Assembly: GCA_003142475.1 (NCBI GenBank)
Contig: PLMK01000005.1
Coordinates: forward strand, 38,364-86,426
DNA length: 48,063 nucleotides
Source: Ignavibacteriota bacterium
Lineage (GTDB): Bacteria > Bacteroidota > Ignavibacteria > UBA10030
Direction of reading: 5' to 3'
The translations under genes and the position numbers were made by a program. The notes below the pieces were generated by a model. The model was not told where the DNA came from, did not search any database, and worked only from the letters and a program-made list of their open reading frames with translations. Shown piece by piece: positions 34,282-41,684 of this stretch; within the stretch, counting starts at the first letter, position 1; each line of letters starts with the position of its first letter.

Positions 34282-35457
34282 ATGGAACTCTGGCAAGAAA
34301 TGCTTAGACAGAGCGTCGACAGTGCAAAAGATTTAGTTGAACGCTTTGGATTTGATAAAGAGACAGCAGAGAAACTTGATAAATTTTTTCATATTAGAAT
34401 TAATCCGTACTACTTGAGTTTGATTCGTTATCCGAACGATCCTATCTGGCGGCAATGTATTCCTGATGCAATCGAACTTCAGGATGAGAAAGCACCAGAA
34501 GATCCACTCAATGAAGATGCCGACAGTCCGGTTCCGAGCATCACACATCGATATCCGGATAGAGCGTTATTCCTCATCACAAGTCAGTGTTCTATGTATT
34601 GTCGGTTTTGCACACGTAAAAGAAAAGTGAGCGATTCGACGAAGATCAATGCAAAATATATTAAATGGGGATTGGATTATATTCGCGCTCATCCGGAAAT
34701 ACGAGATGTGATTATCTCTGGCGGCGATCCATTGATGGTGACAGACTACGCGTTGGAGCGTGTCCTGTCAGGTTTACGGGAAATTCCTCACGTCGAGATT
34801 ATTCGCATTGGCACAAAAATGCCTTGTGTTTTGCCGCAACGCATCACTGTAAAGCTATGCAAAATGTTGAAGAAGTATCATCCTCTTTATATTAATACAC
34901 ATTTTAATCATCCATGGGAATGTACACCGGAAGCTGAACGCGCCTGCAATATGCTGGCTGATGTCGGAATCCCTGTTGGCAATCAATCCGTGCTGATGAA
35001 AGGTGTGAATGATGATCCAGATGTAATGTTGGAACTGCATCGGAAGCTGCTCAAAATGCGCGTACGCCCGTACTATATTTATCAAGCCGATTTGACAAAG
35101 GGCACGAATCACTTCAGAACCCCTGTTCGTGTTGGTTTGGAAATTATGGATAAACTGCGTGGACACACCTCGGGCCTTGCGATTCCTTATTATGTTATTG
35201 ATGCACCGGGCGGCGGCGGCAAAATACCATTACTTCCGCAATATGTACTTGGAAGGAATGGAAAAGATATTATTCTCCGCAATTACAAATATGAAATCTA
35301 TACTTATCCAGATGTGGAAGAAGCCCCGGTTGAACAACATCCAGTGGAGCATAAGTACCTGCGGAAACGTCAGAACGGAAGACGAAAACCTATGACCGTT
35401 GCAGATACACCTAAAGGGATGGAGGAAAAGGTCCCTATGGAACAAGTTGGAAAGTAA
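34282..35457 (+). CDS. kamA: L-lysine 2,3-aminomutase, radical SAM (KamA)
   Basis: 391 residues. Radical-SAM cluster C103-SMY-C107-RF-C110, followed by R112 (carboxylate-binding position in the clostridial enzyme). PLP lysine K314 in DAPGGGGK. The two aspartates that hold the epsilon-ammonium of lysine in clostridial LAM (D293 and D330) have counterparts D270 (QADLTKGTNHFRTP) and D307 (IDAPGGGGK). Glutamate 2,3-aminomutases replace them, so lysine is the predicted substrate and beta-lysine the product. No efp gene is adjacent, which argues against an EpmB role. Last gene of the operon; terminator at 35479. Confidence 0.9.
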   Translation: MELWQEMLRQSVDSAKDLVERFGFDKETAEKLDKFFHIRINPYYLSLIRYPNDPIWRQCIPDAIELQDEKAPEDPLNEDADSPVPSITHRYPDRALFLITSQCSMYCRFCTRKRKVSDSTKINAKYIKWGLDYIRAHPEIRDVIISGGDPLMVTDYALERVLSGLREIPHVEIIRIGTKMPCVLPQRITVKLCKMLKKYHPLYINTHFNHPWECTPEAERACNMLADVGIPVGNQSVLMKGVNDDPDVMLELHRKLLKMRVRPYYIYQADLTKGTNHFRTPVRVGLEIMDKLRGHTSGLAIPYYVIDAPGGGGKIPLLPQYVLGRNGKDIILRNYKYEIYTYPDVEEAPVEQHPVEHKYLRKRQNGRRKPMTVADTPKGMEEKVPMEQVGK

Positions 35458-35478
35458 CTGATTGAGTTATACATTTAA

Positions 35479-35508
35479 CCCGTCCCGACGAGTTGGGACG
35501 GGATTTTT
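35479..35508 (+). terminator. Rho-independent terminator after kamA
   Basis: CCCGTCCCGA (35479-35488), loop CGAG, TTGGGACGGG (35493-35502): a 10-bp GC-rich stem with one G-T pair, followed by ATTTTTT. It ends the ligase-ligase-GNAT-kamA operon about 20 bases after the kamA stop and separates it from the M24 peptidase. Confidence 0.9.
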
Positions 35509-35568
35509 TATTCTATATCAATCCTGCCCACAACAATAATAAATGCACTCAATGAGGAAGTTGCGATT

Positions 35569-36777
35569 ATGAACGCATTAAAAGATTACTCCGAATTGAT
35601 CCATGAAATCCAAAAAGCATTGCAGACAGAACACATAGATGGTTGGCTTCTTTACAACTTTCGTGATTCGAACATATTTGCAACTCGCCTTCTTGCACTT
35701 CCGAAGCATATTATGTTCACACGAAGATATTTCTACTATATTCCCGCTGAAGGTGAACCAAGAAAATTAGTTCACCGAATAGAAGAATGGAACTTAGATG
35801 CGCTCCCCGGTGATAAGAGCATCTATCTAAGTTGGCATTCGCTGGAAGAAGAGTTGAAAGAACTTCTTTCTAGTGCGAAAAAAGTTGCGATGGAATATTC
35901 GCCCCGATGCGCAATTCCGTATGTTTCAACCGTTGATGCTGGTACTGTTGAACTTGTTCGAGGTACGGGAGTTGAAATTGTATCATCAGCGAATCTCATC
36001 CAGTACTTTGAAGCCCGATGGGATGATGAGCAATTAAGAGACAACATTGCGAGTGCAGCACATTTGCGTCAGATCGTTGATGAAACGTTTGGATTTATTC
36101 GTAAGAATATAAATTCGAATAGTGCGATTACAGAATACGATGTTCAACAGTTTATGTTGTCGGAGTTTATTAAACGCGGGTTGGTAACATCGAGCGATCC
36201 GAATTGTTCTGTAAATGCAAACAGCGCGAATCCCCATTATGAACCGACGAAGGAAATTCATACTCCGTTACATAAAGGTGATTACGTGCTGCTGGATCTT
36301 TGGGCAAAGAAAGATAAGCCGCGATCGGTCTACGCTGACATCACTTGGATGGGATTTCTTGGAGATACAGTGCCGGATGAATTTGAAAAAATATTCCAGA
36401 TCGTTAAAGGCGGCCGCGATGCAGCATTGGACTTCGTTCGTTCATCAATAAAAGCAGGAAAGATTATTCACGGGTATGAAGTAGACGATGCCGCGCGTAA
36501 TTATATTACCCAGCATGGATATGGCGAATATTTTGTACATCGCACCGGACATTCAATAGGAGAGGAAGTGCATGGCAACGGGGCTAATATGGACAATCTT
36601 GAAACGCGCGATGAACGAATGATCATACCGCAAACTTCATTTTCCATTGAGCCGGGAATTTATTTGCGCGACAAGTATGGTATCCGCAGTGAGATAGATG
36701 TCTATATCTCGAAAGACAGGGAAGTGATAGTTACCGGCTTGCCGATGCAGGAGAAGGTAGTTCCGATATTACAATAA
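35569..36777 (+). CDS. M24-family metallopeptidase (Xaa-Pro aminopeptidase-like)
   Basis: 402 residues: N-terminal creatinase-like domain (1-150), then the pita-bread catalytic domain. Metal ligands are visible: D243 (LLDLWA), D257 (YADITW), H328 (HRTGHSIGEEVHG), E361 (SIEPGIYL), E375 (RSEIDVYI). The spacing between the two aspartates is 14 residues, slightly longer than the usual 11, with the LWAKKDKPRSVYAD insertion. Removes N-terminal residues next to proline, or cleaves dipeptides. It follows the kamA operon but is beyond a strong terminator, so co-regulation is not shown. Confidence 0.88.
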   Translation: MNALKDYSELIHEIQKALQTEHIDGWLLYNFRDSNIFATRLLALPKHIMFTRRYFYYIPAEGEPRKLVHRIEEWNLDALPGDKSIYLSWHSLEEELKELLSSAKKVAMEYSPRCAIPYVSTVDAGTVELVRGTGVEIVSSANLIQYFEARWDDEQLRDNIASAAHLRQIVDETFGFIRKNINSNSAITEYDVQQFMLSEFIKRGLVTSSDPNCSVNANSANPHYEPTKEIHTPLHKGDYVLLDLWAKKDKPRSVYADITWMGFLGDTVPDEFEKIFQIVKGGRDAALDFVRSSIKAGKIIHGYEVDDAARNYITQHGYGEYFVHRTGHSIGEEVHGNGANMDNLETRDERMIIPQTSFSIEPGIYLRDKYGIRSEIDVYISKDREVIVTGLPMQEKVVPILQ

Positions 36778-36867
36778 CGAAATCGGTGATTACTCTCTGA
36801 ATGTTCCCTGCACTTTTCATAAAATAGTAATTTGATATATATTCACGTTCTATAAAACAATCACTTT

Positions 36868-37545
36868 ATGAAACATTATTTTATGATGCGTCTGCTTTCC
36901 ACAGTAATAATTCTTGTTTCCTTCAATATATCGATATATGGTCAATCATCATCCAAAACTATAAAACTCTGGAATGGTAAGGATTTTACTGGTTGGGAAC
37001 TTATTACCAGTTCTGCCGCGGACATCGAATCCGTTTGTACAATTAACCCCGATAGCGTGCTTGCTGTGGCCGGCAAGCCCATTGGTTATCTGGCAACTAT
37101 TGGTTCATATGAAAACTACAGGCTTCACATAGAGTATAGATGGCCGATTAACGCTGTTAAAAATAGCAACAGCGGTGTGCTTATCCATATTGCATCTGGA
37201 CCGATTGATCGAAATACATGGCCAATGTGTTTTCAGATTCAGACGAAGATCGCGCATGTCGGCGACTTGCTACCAATGGCTGGCGCGAAATTCGCCGAGC
37301 CGCTCTCAACTGCCCCTGAAGCCAAGACACCTCAGCTTGAACGCCAGAAACCCGACAGTGAAAAACCTTTTGGCGAATGGAACACCGTCGATATAATTTG
37401 CTGTGATAGCACTATTGAGTGTACGATCAATGGCATTGTTCAAAATCGTGTAACCAAATGCGAACCACATGCCGGCAAGATTGGCATTCAACTCGAAGGA
37501 GTTCCATTTGAGTTACGCAATATTTGGATGAATATATTGGATTAA
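36868..37545 (+). CDS. DUF1080 (3-keto-disaccharide hydrolase-like) exported protein
   Basis: 225 residues with a signal peptide (LLSTVIILVSFNISIYG). DUF1080 landmarks: KLWNGKDFTGWELI, YLATIGSYENYRLHIEYRWP, NSGVLIHI, then FGEWNTVDIICCDSTIECTINGIVQN and IGIQLEGVPFELRNIWMN. The fold is a concanavalin-like jelly roll; some members act on 3-keto-glycosides. Context gives no carbohydrate pathway, so the substrate is unknown. Confidence 0.85.
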   Translation: MKHYFMMRLLSTVIILVSFNISIYGQSSSKTIKLWNGKDFTGWELITSSAADIESVCTINPDSVLAVAGKPIGYLATIGSYENYRLHIEYRWPINAVKNSNSGVLIHIASGPIDRNTWPMCFQIQTKIAHVGDLLPMAGAKFAEPLSTAPEAKTPQLERQKPDSEKPFGEWNTVDIICCDSTIECTINGIVQNRVTKCEPHAGKIGIQLEGVPFELRNIWMNILD

Positions 37546-37833
37546 GTCGCATACAATGCATAATTTGTCTTCAAATATTAGATCCATTGGGTTCTATCTT
37601 ACGCCAAATTTCAAATAAGCAAGCTTTACTCCCCACTTAAAAGGATGCAACTTTTCAAGGTTTAATCCTTTGCAATTCATTACTTCTATTTATAAATTGT
37701 TCTCGTCAATCGGAGAGGAAGCTATGTCTGTAAATTTGACCTGGCAATTATTATACCAGTCTAACACAACTTATCTTTTTACATCTAATTCGTCCTCGGG
37801 CAAGATAGAAAGCTATAAAATACAGGGGAAACA

Positions 37834-38523
37834 GTGACTACAGAGAATCCAATTCGAATTCTCTTAGTTGAAGATGAGAAACGATTGGCGCGTCTGATCG
37901 AACGCCAGCTAATTCGTGCGGACTATAGCGTTAGTCTTGCATTCACAGCGGAAGAAGCACTCATCAAAGCAATATCGGAGGAGATCAATCTCATTCTCCT
38001 CGACATAAATTTACCGGATAAATCCGGTTTTGAAGTTCTTCAAGAACTCCGTAACAAATCGTATTCTACTCCCGTTCTTATTCTCACAGCACGCCGTCAG
38101 GTCGAAGACCGAATTCAGGGTTTGGAAAATGGCGCAGATGATTATCTGGTAAAGCCGTTTGATTCAGGTGAACTCCTTGCACGTATTCACGCTATCCTCC
38201 GCCGGTCAGGGGTTGAGCGCACTTCAATTTTAAGCGCTGCCGACTTGGTCTTTGATGTTGTGAAAAAAACTGTAAGACGCAATGATAAAGAACTCAACTT
38301 GTCGCAACGCGAACAGGCATTATTGGAATTCTTCCTAAAGAACAAGAACCAGATTATCACTCGCAAACGTATCGCGCAAGAAGTATGGGGTTATAAATTT
38401 GAAACCGGTACGAATATAGTCGATGTGTACGTGAGCTATTTGCGTCGTGCTATTGACGACGGCTTTGAGCGTAAGCTTATCCAAACGGTTTATGGTCAAG
38501 GATTTATTCTAAAAGATTCCTGA
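37834..38523 (+). CDS. OmpR/PhoB-family response regulator
   Basis: 229 residues: receiver domain (1-120) with E13/D14 acidic pocket, phospho-acceptor D57 (ILLDINLPDKSG), T85 and K107 (YLVKPFD), then a winged-helix DNA-binding domain (about 130-228; RNDKELNLSQREQALLEFFLKNKNQIITRKRIAQEVWG ... DVYVSYLRRAIDD). Start is GTG at 37834 with AGGGGA upstream. The histidine kinase follows; the response-regulator stop overlaps an ATG (TGATG at 38521-38525). Target genes unknown. Confidence 0.92.
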   Translation: MTTENPIRILLVEDEKRLARLIERQLIRADYSVSLAFTAEEALIKAISEEINLILLDINLPDKSGFEVLQELRNKSYSTPVLILTARRQVEDRIQGLENGADDYLVKPFDSGELLARIHAILRRSGVERTSILSAADLVFDVVKKTVRRNDKELNLSQREQALLEFFLKNKNQIITRKRIAQEVWGYKFETGTNIVDVYVSYLRRAIDDGFERKLIQTVYGQGFILKDS

Positions 38524-38541
38524 TGCAAAACATTAAATTAA

Positions 38542-40221
38542 CTTAAAGAAGATAACATTAACGCACTTCAATCCATATTCCTGCGTTTTGAAAATTTAAT
38601 ACACCATCGTACATACCTCTTCACCGTTATTGGTTCTATCATTCTGGCAATCATAATCGGTTGCATCGATTATTTAATCGGCACTGAATACTCAATTCTA
38701 GTCCTTTATCTAGTACCCGTGGGTTTTGCCTCATGGTTCGGAAAAAAAAATATTGCTATTATTGTGTGCATCCTGTGTGCTATTTTTTGGATAGTGGCAG
38801 AAATAATTAACCAACCTATTTATTCCACCCAGTATGTCTTATATTGGAATTCCGCAATTAGATTTTCAGTGTTTCTCTTATTTGCACTGCTTCTTAATAC
38901 ACTCAAGAAAAAGTACTATGAGCGTGGAGACATAATTCAGCAACACTCAAAAGCGCTTGTCGAAGAGAAAGCAAGCCGCAAACATGCAGAAACCCTTATT
39001 CAGCGGACACTTGAACAATACCGTGATATGATAGAAAACATGAGCGAAGCGTATGTCGTGTGGGACACTCAGTTGAATATATTGTATTGTTCTCCCAACG
39101 TTTCTATACGAACAGGGTATTCTGTAGAGGAAATCAAAACACTGGGTTACAGGAAACTTATTGTGCCTGAAGATTGTAACCGTGTCGTCGATTTCTATAG
39201 CAGTCGAGCCGCCGATGGTACACTTGATACGACCTGTGAATTCCGAATACAATGCAAAGACAAAAGAGTCATTTGGCTTGAAATGTCAACACGCATATTG
39301 CGTGATCCCAACGGTGCACCAATAGAATTTCGGACCATAGCTCGCAATATTACCGTTCTCAAAGAAGCAGCAGAAGTTCTTCAGCAAAGCCAGAATCGCG
39401 TGCATGATTTGTTCCGGCAGTTTCAAGGTAATGGTGCATCACTTCCAGCCAAAGATATCTTTTATGAATTACCAGTCAAATCTGTGCATACGCTCGCTCA
39501 GGAGATTGGCAGAACACTCACTCTATTTGAAAAACAACTCCGGCATGTTCTCACCTTTTCATCGCTTGCCTCGCATGAATTAAGAACACCGCTCTCTATT
39601 ATTCGGGCGCAACTCGAACATACTTTACGCACCAGCACTTCGGTAGAAGCGATACGTGATAGCATCACTTCAGTCTACGATGATGTTTTAACACTTAATC
39701 ATATAATTGACGATCTCCTTGATTTTAGTCAATTGATTGCCGGAACGCTTCGTATTAAAACACAGCAGATAAATATTCGTTCATTTCTTCAGGACTTTTA
39801 TGACGAAGGATGTATATTAGCTCGCAGTAAAGATATTTCTCTCTTCTTCCGGCTCGGACCCGATATTACAATATCTGCTGACCCGACTAAATTGCGGCAG
39901 GTGCTCTTTAATATTTTAGATAATGCAATAAAGAATACATCGGAAAAAGGTAAAATCCACATGAGCTATCATATCGATGGCGATTACCTTGTGCTGCAGA
40001 TTGATGATAATGGAATTGGCATTCCGGAAGATTCGATTACAAAAATATTCGAACCATTTTACAAAGGTTCCGAGGCACACCCTCAAAAAAGTGCAGGACT
40101 TGGACTTACACTTGTGAGAGCGCTCATTGAAGCGCATCACGGGAATTTACATATTGAGAGTGAACAGGATAAAGGCACAACTGTCAGCATTCAACTACCG
40201 CTTCATACTCCAAGTGAATAA
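38542..40221 (+). CDS. PAS-domain sensor histidine kinase, 5' end unusual
   Basis: Coding signal extends well upstream of the first usable start (GTG 38719): bases 38581-38718 encode a membrane helix and the conserved-looking text IDYLIGTEYSILVLYLVPVGFASWFG, typical of the N-terminal region of this sensor type. The frame is open back to 38542 but holds no ATG, GTG or TTG; ATT 38557 or CTG 38581 are the only possible starts unless a frameshift links it to the ATG at 38523. Then come further helices, a PAS domain (about 105-215 counted from 38719), HisKA with SHELRTP (H286), N box LFNILDNAIKNT, G1 DDNGIGIP and G2 GLGLTLV. Partner of the preceding response regulator. Confidence 0.85.
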   Translation, partial: LKEDNINALQSIFLRFENLIHHRTYLFTVIGSIILAIIIGCIDYLIGTEYSILVLYLVPVGFASWFGKKNIAIIVCILCAIFWIVAEIINQPIYSTQYVLYWNSAIRFSVFLLFALLLNTLKKKYYERGDIIQQHSKALVEEKASRKHAETLIQRTLEQYRDMIENMSEAYVVWDTQLNILYCSPNVSIRTGYSVEEIKTLGYRKLIVPEDCNRVVDFYSSRAADGTLDTTCEFRIQCKDKRVIWLEMSTRILRDPNGAPIEFRTIARNITVLKEAAEVLQQSQNRVHDLFRQFQGNGASLPAKDIFYELPVKSVHTLAQEIGRTLTLFEKQLRHVLTFSSLASHELRTPLSIIRAQLEHTLRTSTSVEAIRDSITSVYDDVLTLNHIIDDLLDFSQLIAGTLRIKTQQINIRSFLQDFYDEGCILARSKDISLFFRLGPDITISADPTKLRQVLFNILDNAIKNTSEKGKIHMSYHIDGDYLVLQIDDNGIGIPEDSITKIFEPFYKGSEAHPQKSAGLGLTLVRALIEAHHGNLHIESEQDKGTTVSIQLPLHTPSE

Positions 40222-40756
40222 AGTTTTAATGTGAAGAATTTGAAACGAAGCCATCGAATTTATTTAAAATCCGTTTCGAGGACTTGTCATTCTTTCCCAG
40301 ATAAAAATCGTGAGAAGAATCTGAAATAAAAATTGGACTTTTCGCACTCCTCAGAGTAACAAAAGGATTTTTAATACAAACTCCATCCTTTCGTAACACC
40401 CAGAATATTTCGATATTTCCTTTGATATTAAATAAGATGATTCACTTCTGAACAATTCTATCTTTCGTTACGTAGATAATTATCCACTGGCTTTTTGGCA
40501 GAACTCCATTAGAACAGAGAAACATTCTCTAGTGCTCTGGAGTTTTTACAAAATAATGTGCCAATGACACCGACGGAGTTCCCTTATGATATTCCTTTTA
40601 GAAGCATTGTCTAAGTAACTGTCAACAAAGTACATTTTTTTCTTTTTTCATTAGAATCTTTAATAATTATTAAAATATTCTAATAACTTTTATAGGTTTC
40701 TTAATAGCGAAAATCCTCTATCTTTCGTATATTACATTATAGGATAAAAAGACATT
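40222..40756. other. Non-coding gap; right end is a copy of the 43985-44072 upstream region
   Basis: No gene seen in 535 bases. From about 40650 to 40756 it matches the region upstream of the intact receiver gene (shared CTAATAACT, AGGTTTCT, AATAGC, TCCTCT). The TTAGA-N4-TCTAA dyads that are perfect at 43988-44021 are degenerate here. Confidence 0.55.
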
Positions 40757-41306
40757 ATGGCACCTCTTAATTTAGAAATACTTGTAGCTATGAAAACACG
40801 AATAAAAGAATAACACTCCGCTCAATTATTGACCGGTGAAAGTTCCGAGCATATTGCAGTTGAAGCGATGAAATGAAAAACTTATATGTAATTACTTCAA
40901 GGAGACAGCAGATATGGAACGAATTGATGGAGAAATTCAAACTACGAATAGTCAACATATGCTGAATGAGGAAAAAGCTACTGCATCAACAAATCAAGCT
41001 CCCACAATACAAGAACAGCACTTGACAGAGATGGTCAATTCCGTGGCAAGTGTTATTCTGAATTCTCTCGCAACAATGCGGATGAAGATGGATGAAAGTG
41101 AACAAGAGTTAACGCAGTTTACCACAGGCACCCAACAAGAAAATATAAAAGGCATCTGGAGTGAACTGAAGAATGACCAAGAAGTGGTGACGTCTGCTGT
41201 GATGACTCTGCTCAGTATTGCAAAAGTTGTTGATGGAGAAAAGAAGATGTCGTTCACTGCAACACAAATTGAAGGATTCAAGAAAAAGTTTTCTGAAAAA
41301 ATATGA
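40757..41306 (+). pseudogene. Decayed copy of the receiver-domain protein at 44073
   Basis: Begins ATGGCACCTC TTAATTTAGA like the intact paralogue (MAPLNLEILVA vs MAPPNLKVLVA), then has an internal deletion of roughly 180 bases removing about residues 12-70, including the phospho-aspartate, and small indels that create stop codons (TAA at 40811, TGA near 40876). Homology resumes (AAAAGAATAACACTCCG, ACCGGTGAA, GTTGAAGCGATGAAA) and runs into an intact C-terminal frame (40914-41306). It is the first half of a tandem duplication with 44073-44795. Confidence 0.85.
40914..41306 (+). CDS. Possible stand-alone C-terminal domain from the decayed receiver gene
   Basis: 130 residues, an intact frame starting at the methionine equivalent to M111 of the paralogue at 44073. 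By eye it differs at about 17 of 130 positions (87% identity), with substitutions concentrated in the linker, while the helical core LATMRMKMDESEQELTQFTTGTQQENIK is unchanged. A sequence AAGGAG nine bases before this ATG has arisen where the intact gene reads AAAGGAA. It may be translated as a receiver-less protein, or may simply be a recent remnant. Domain family not recognised. Confidence 0.45.
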   Translation: MERIDGEIQTTNSQHMLNEEKATASTNQAPTIQEQHLTEMVNSVASVILNSLATMRMKMDESEQELTQFTTGTQQENIKGIWSELKNDQEVVTSAVMTLLSIAKVVDGEKKMSFTATQIEGFKKKFSEKI

Positions 41307-41684
41307 ATGATAAATATTAAATGAACGAAAATAAAAAAACAATGGCTGAGTATTTCAGATAAATTTTAAAAATCTTTATACCAAAATAATCTTTTATTAA
41401 AATCCCTTCTTTTAACGTGTAAATGCCCTATTAATAATTTATTTTACAGCTATGTATCATTATGATACATAGCTGTATGATATAAGTCCATTTATCTAAT
41501 AGTATTGTTTTTTAACCGTGATTAGCAGGTTCTCATTGTGAGCCACTGTTCTCGATATGATACATAAGGATTTATAAAATCCCTGAAATCCTTTAAAAAC
41601 AAGCGATTTTTTGCTGGCACACAGATTGACGTAATTTAACTAAAATATGAAATTAAAATTCAATCAAGCAATATGGAGATTCAA
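41307..41684. other. Gap upstream of first large T9SS protein
   Basis: 378 bases without a gene. Contains the 31-nt palindrome at 41446-41476 and a direct repeat of its right arm (TATGATACATA at 41556-41566). Close to the gene, TGGCAC-N5-TTGAC (41615-41630) resembles a sigma-54 site but lacks the -12 GC. Confidence 0.5.
41446..41476. promoter_or_regulatory. Perfect 14-bp inverted repeat, probable operator
   Basis: Arms ACAGCTATGTATCA and TGATACATAGCTGT separated by three bases. No T-run follows, so it is not a typical terminator. Part of the arm, TATGATACATA, recurs at 41556-41566 (95 bases downstream). Absent from the corresponding position of the second copy (44796-44908). Confidence 0.5.

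Noticed and set aside
34282-35457. EF-P modification enzyme EpmB instead of lysine 2,3-aminomutase
   Set aside because: No efp or epmA gene nearby, length 391 rather than about 340, and the lysine-binding aspartates and the operon partners point to free lysine as substrate.
41446-41476. Palindrome read as a Rho-independent terminator
   Set aside because: No U-tract follows and the stem is AT-rich; an operator or mobile palindrome fits better.
41615-41630. Sigma-54-like promoter TGGCAC-N5-TTGAC before the copy-1 surface gene
   Set aside because: The essential GC at -12 is replaced by GA, there is no enhancer-binding regulator nearby, and the copy-2 gene has no such site.
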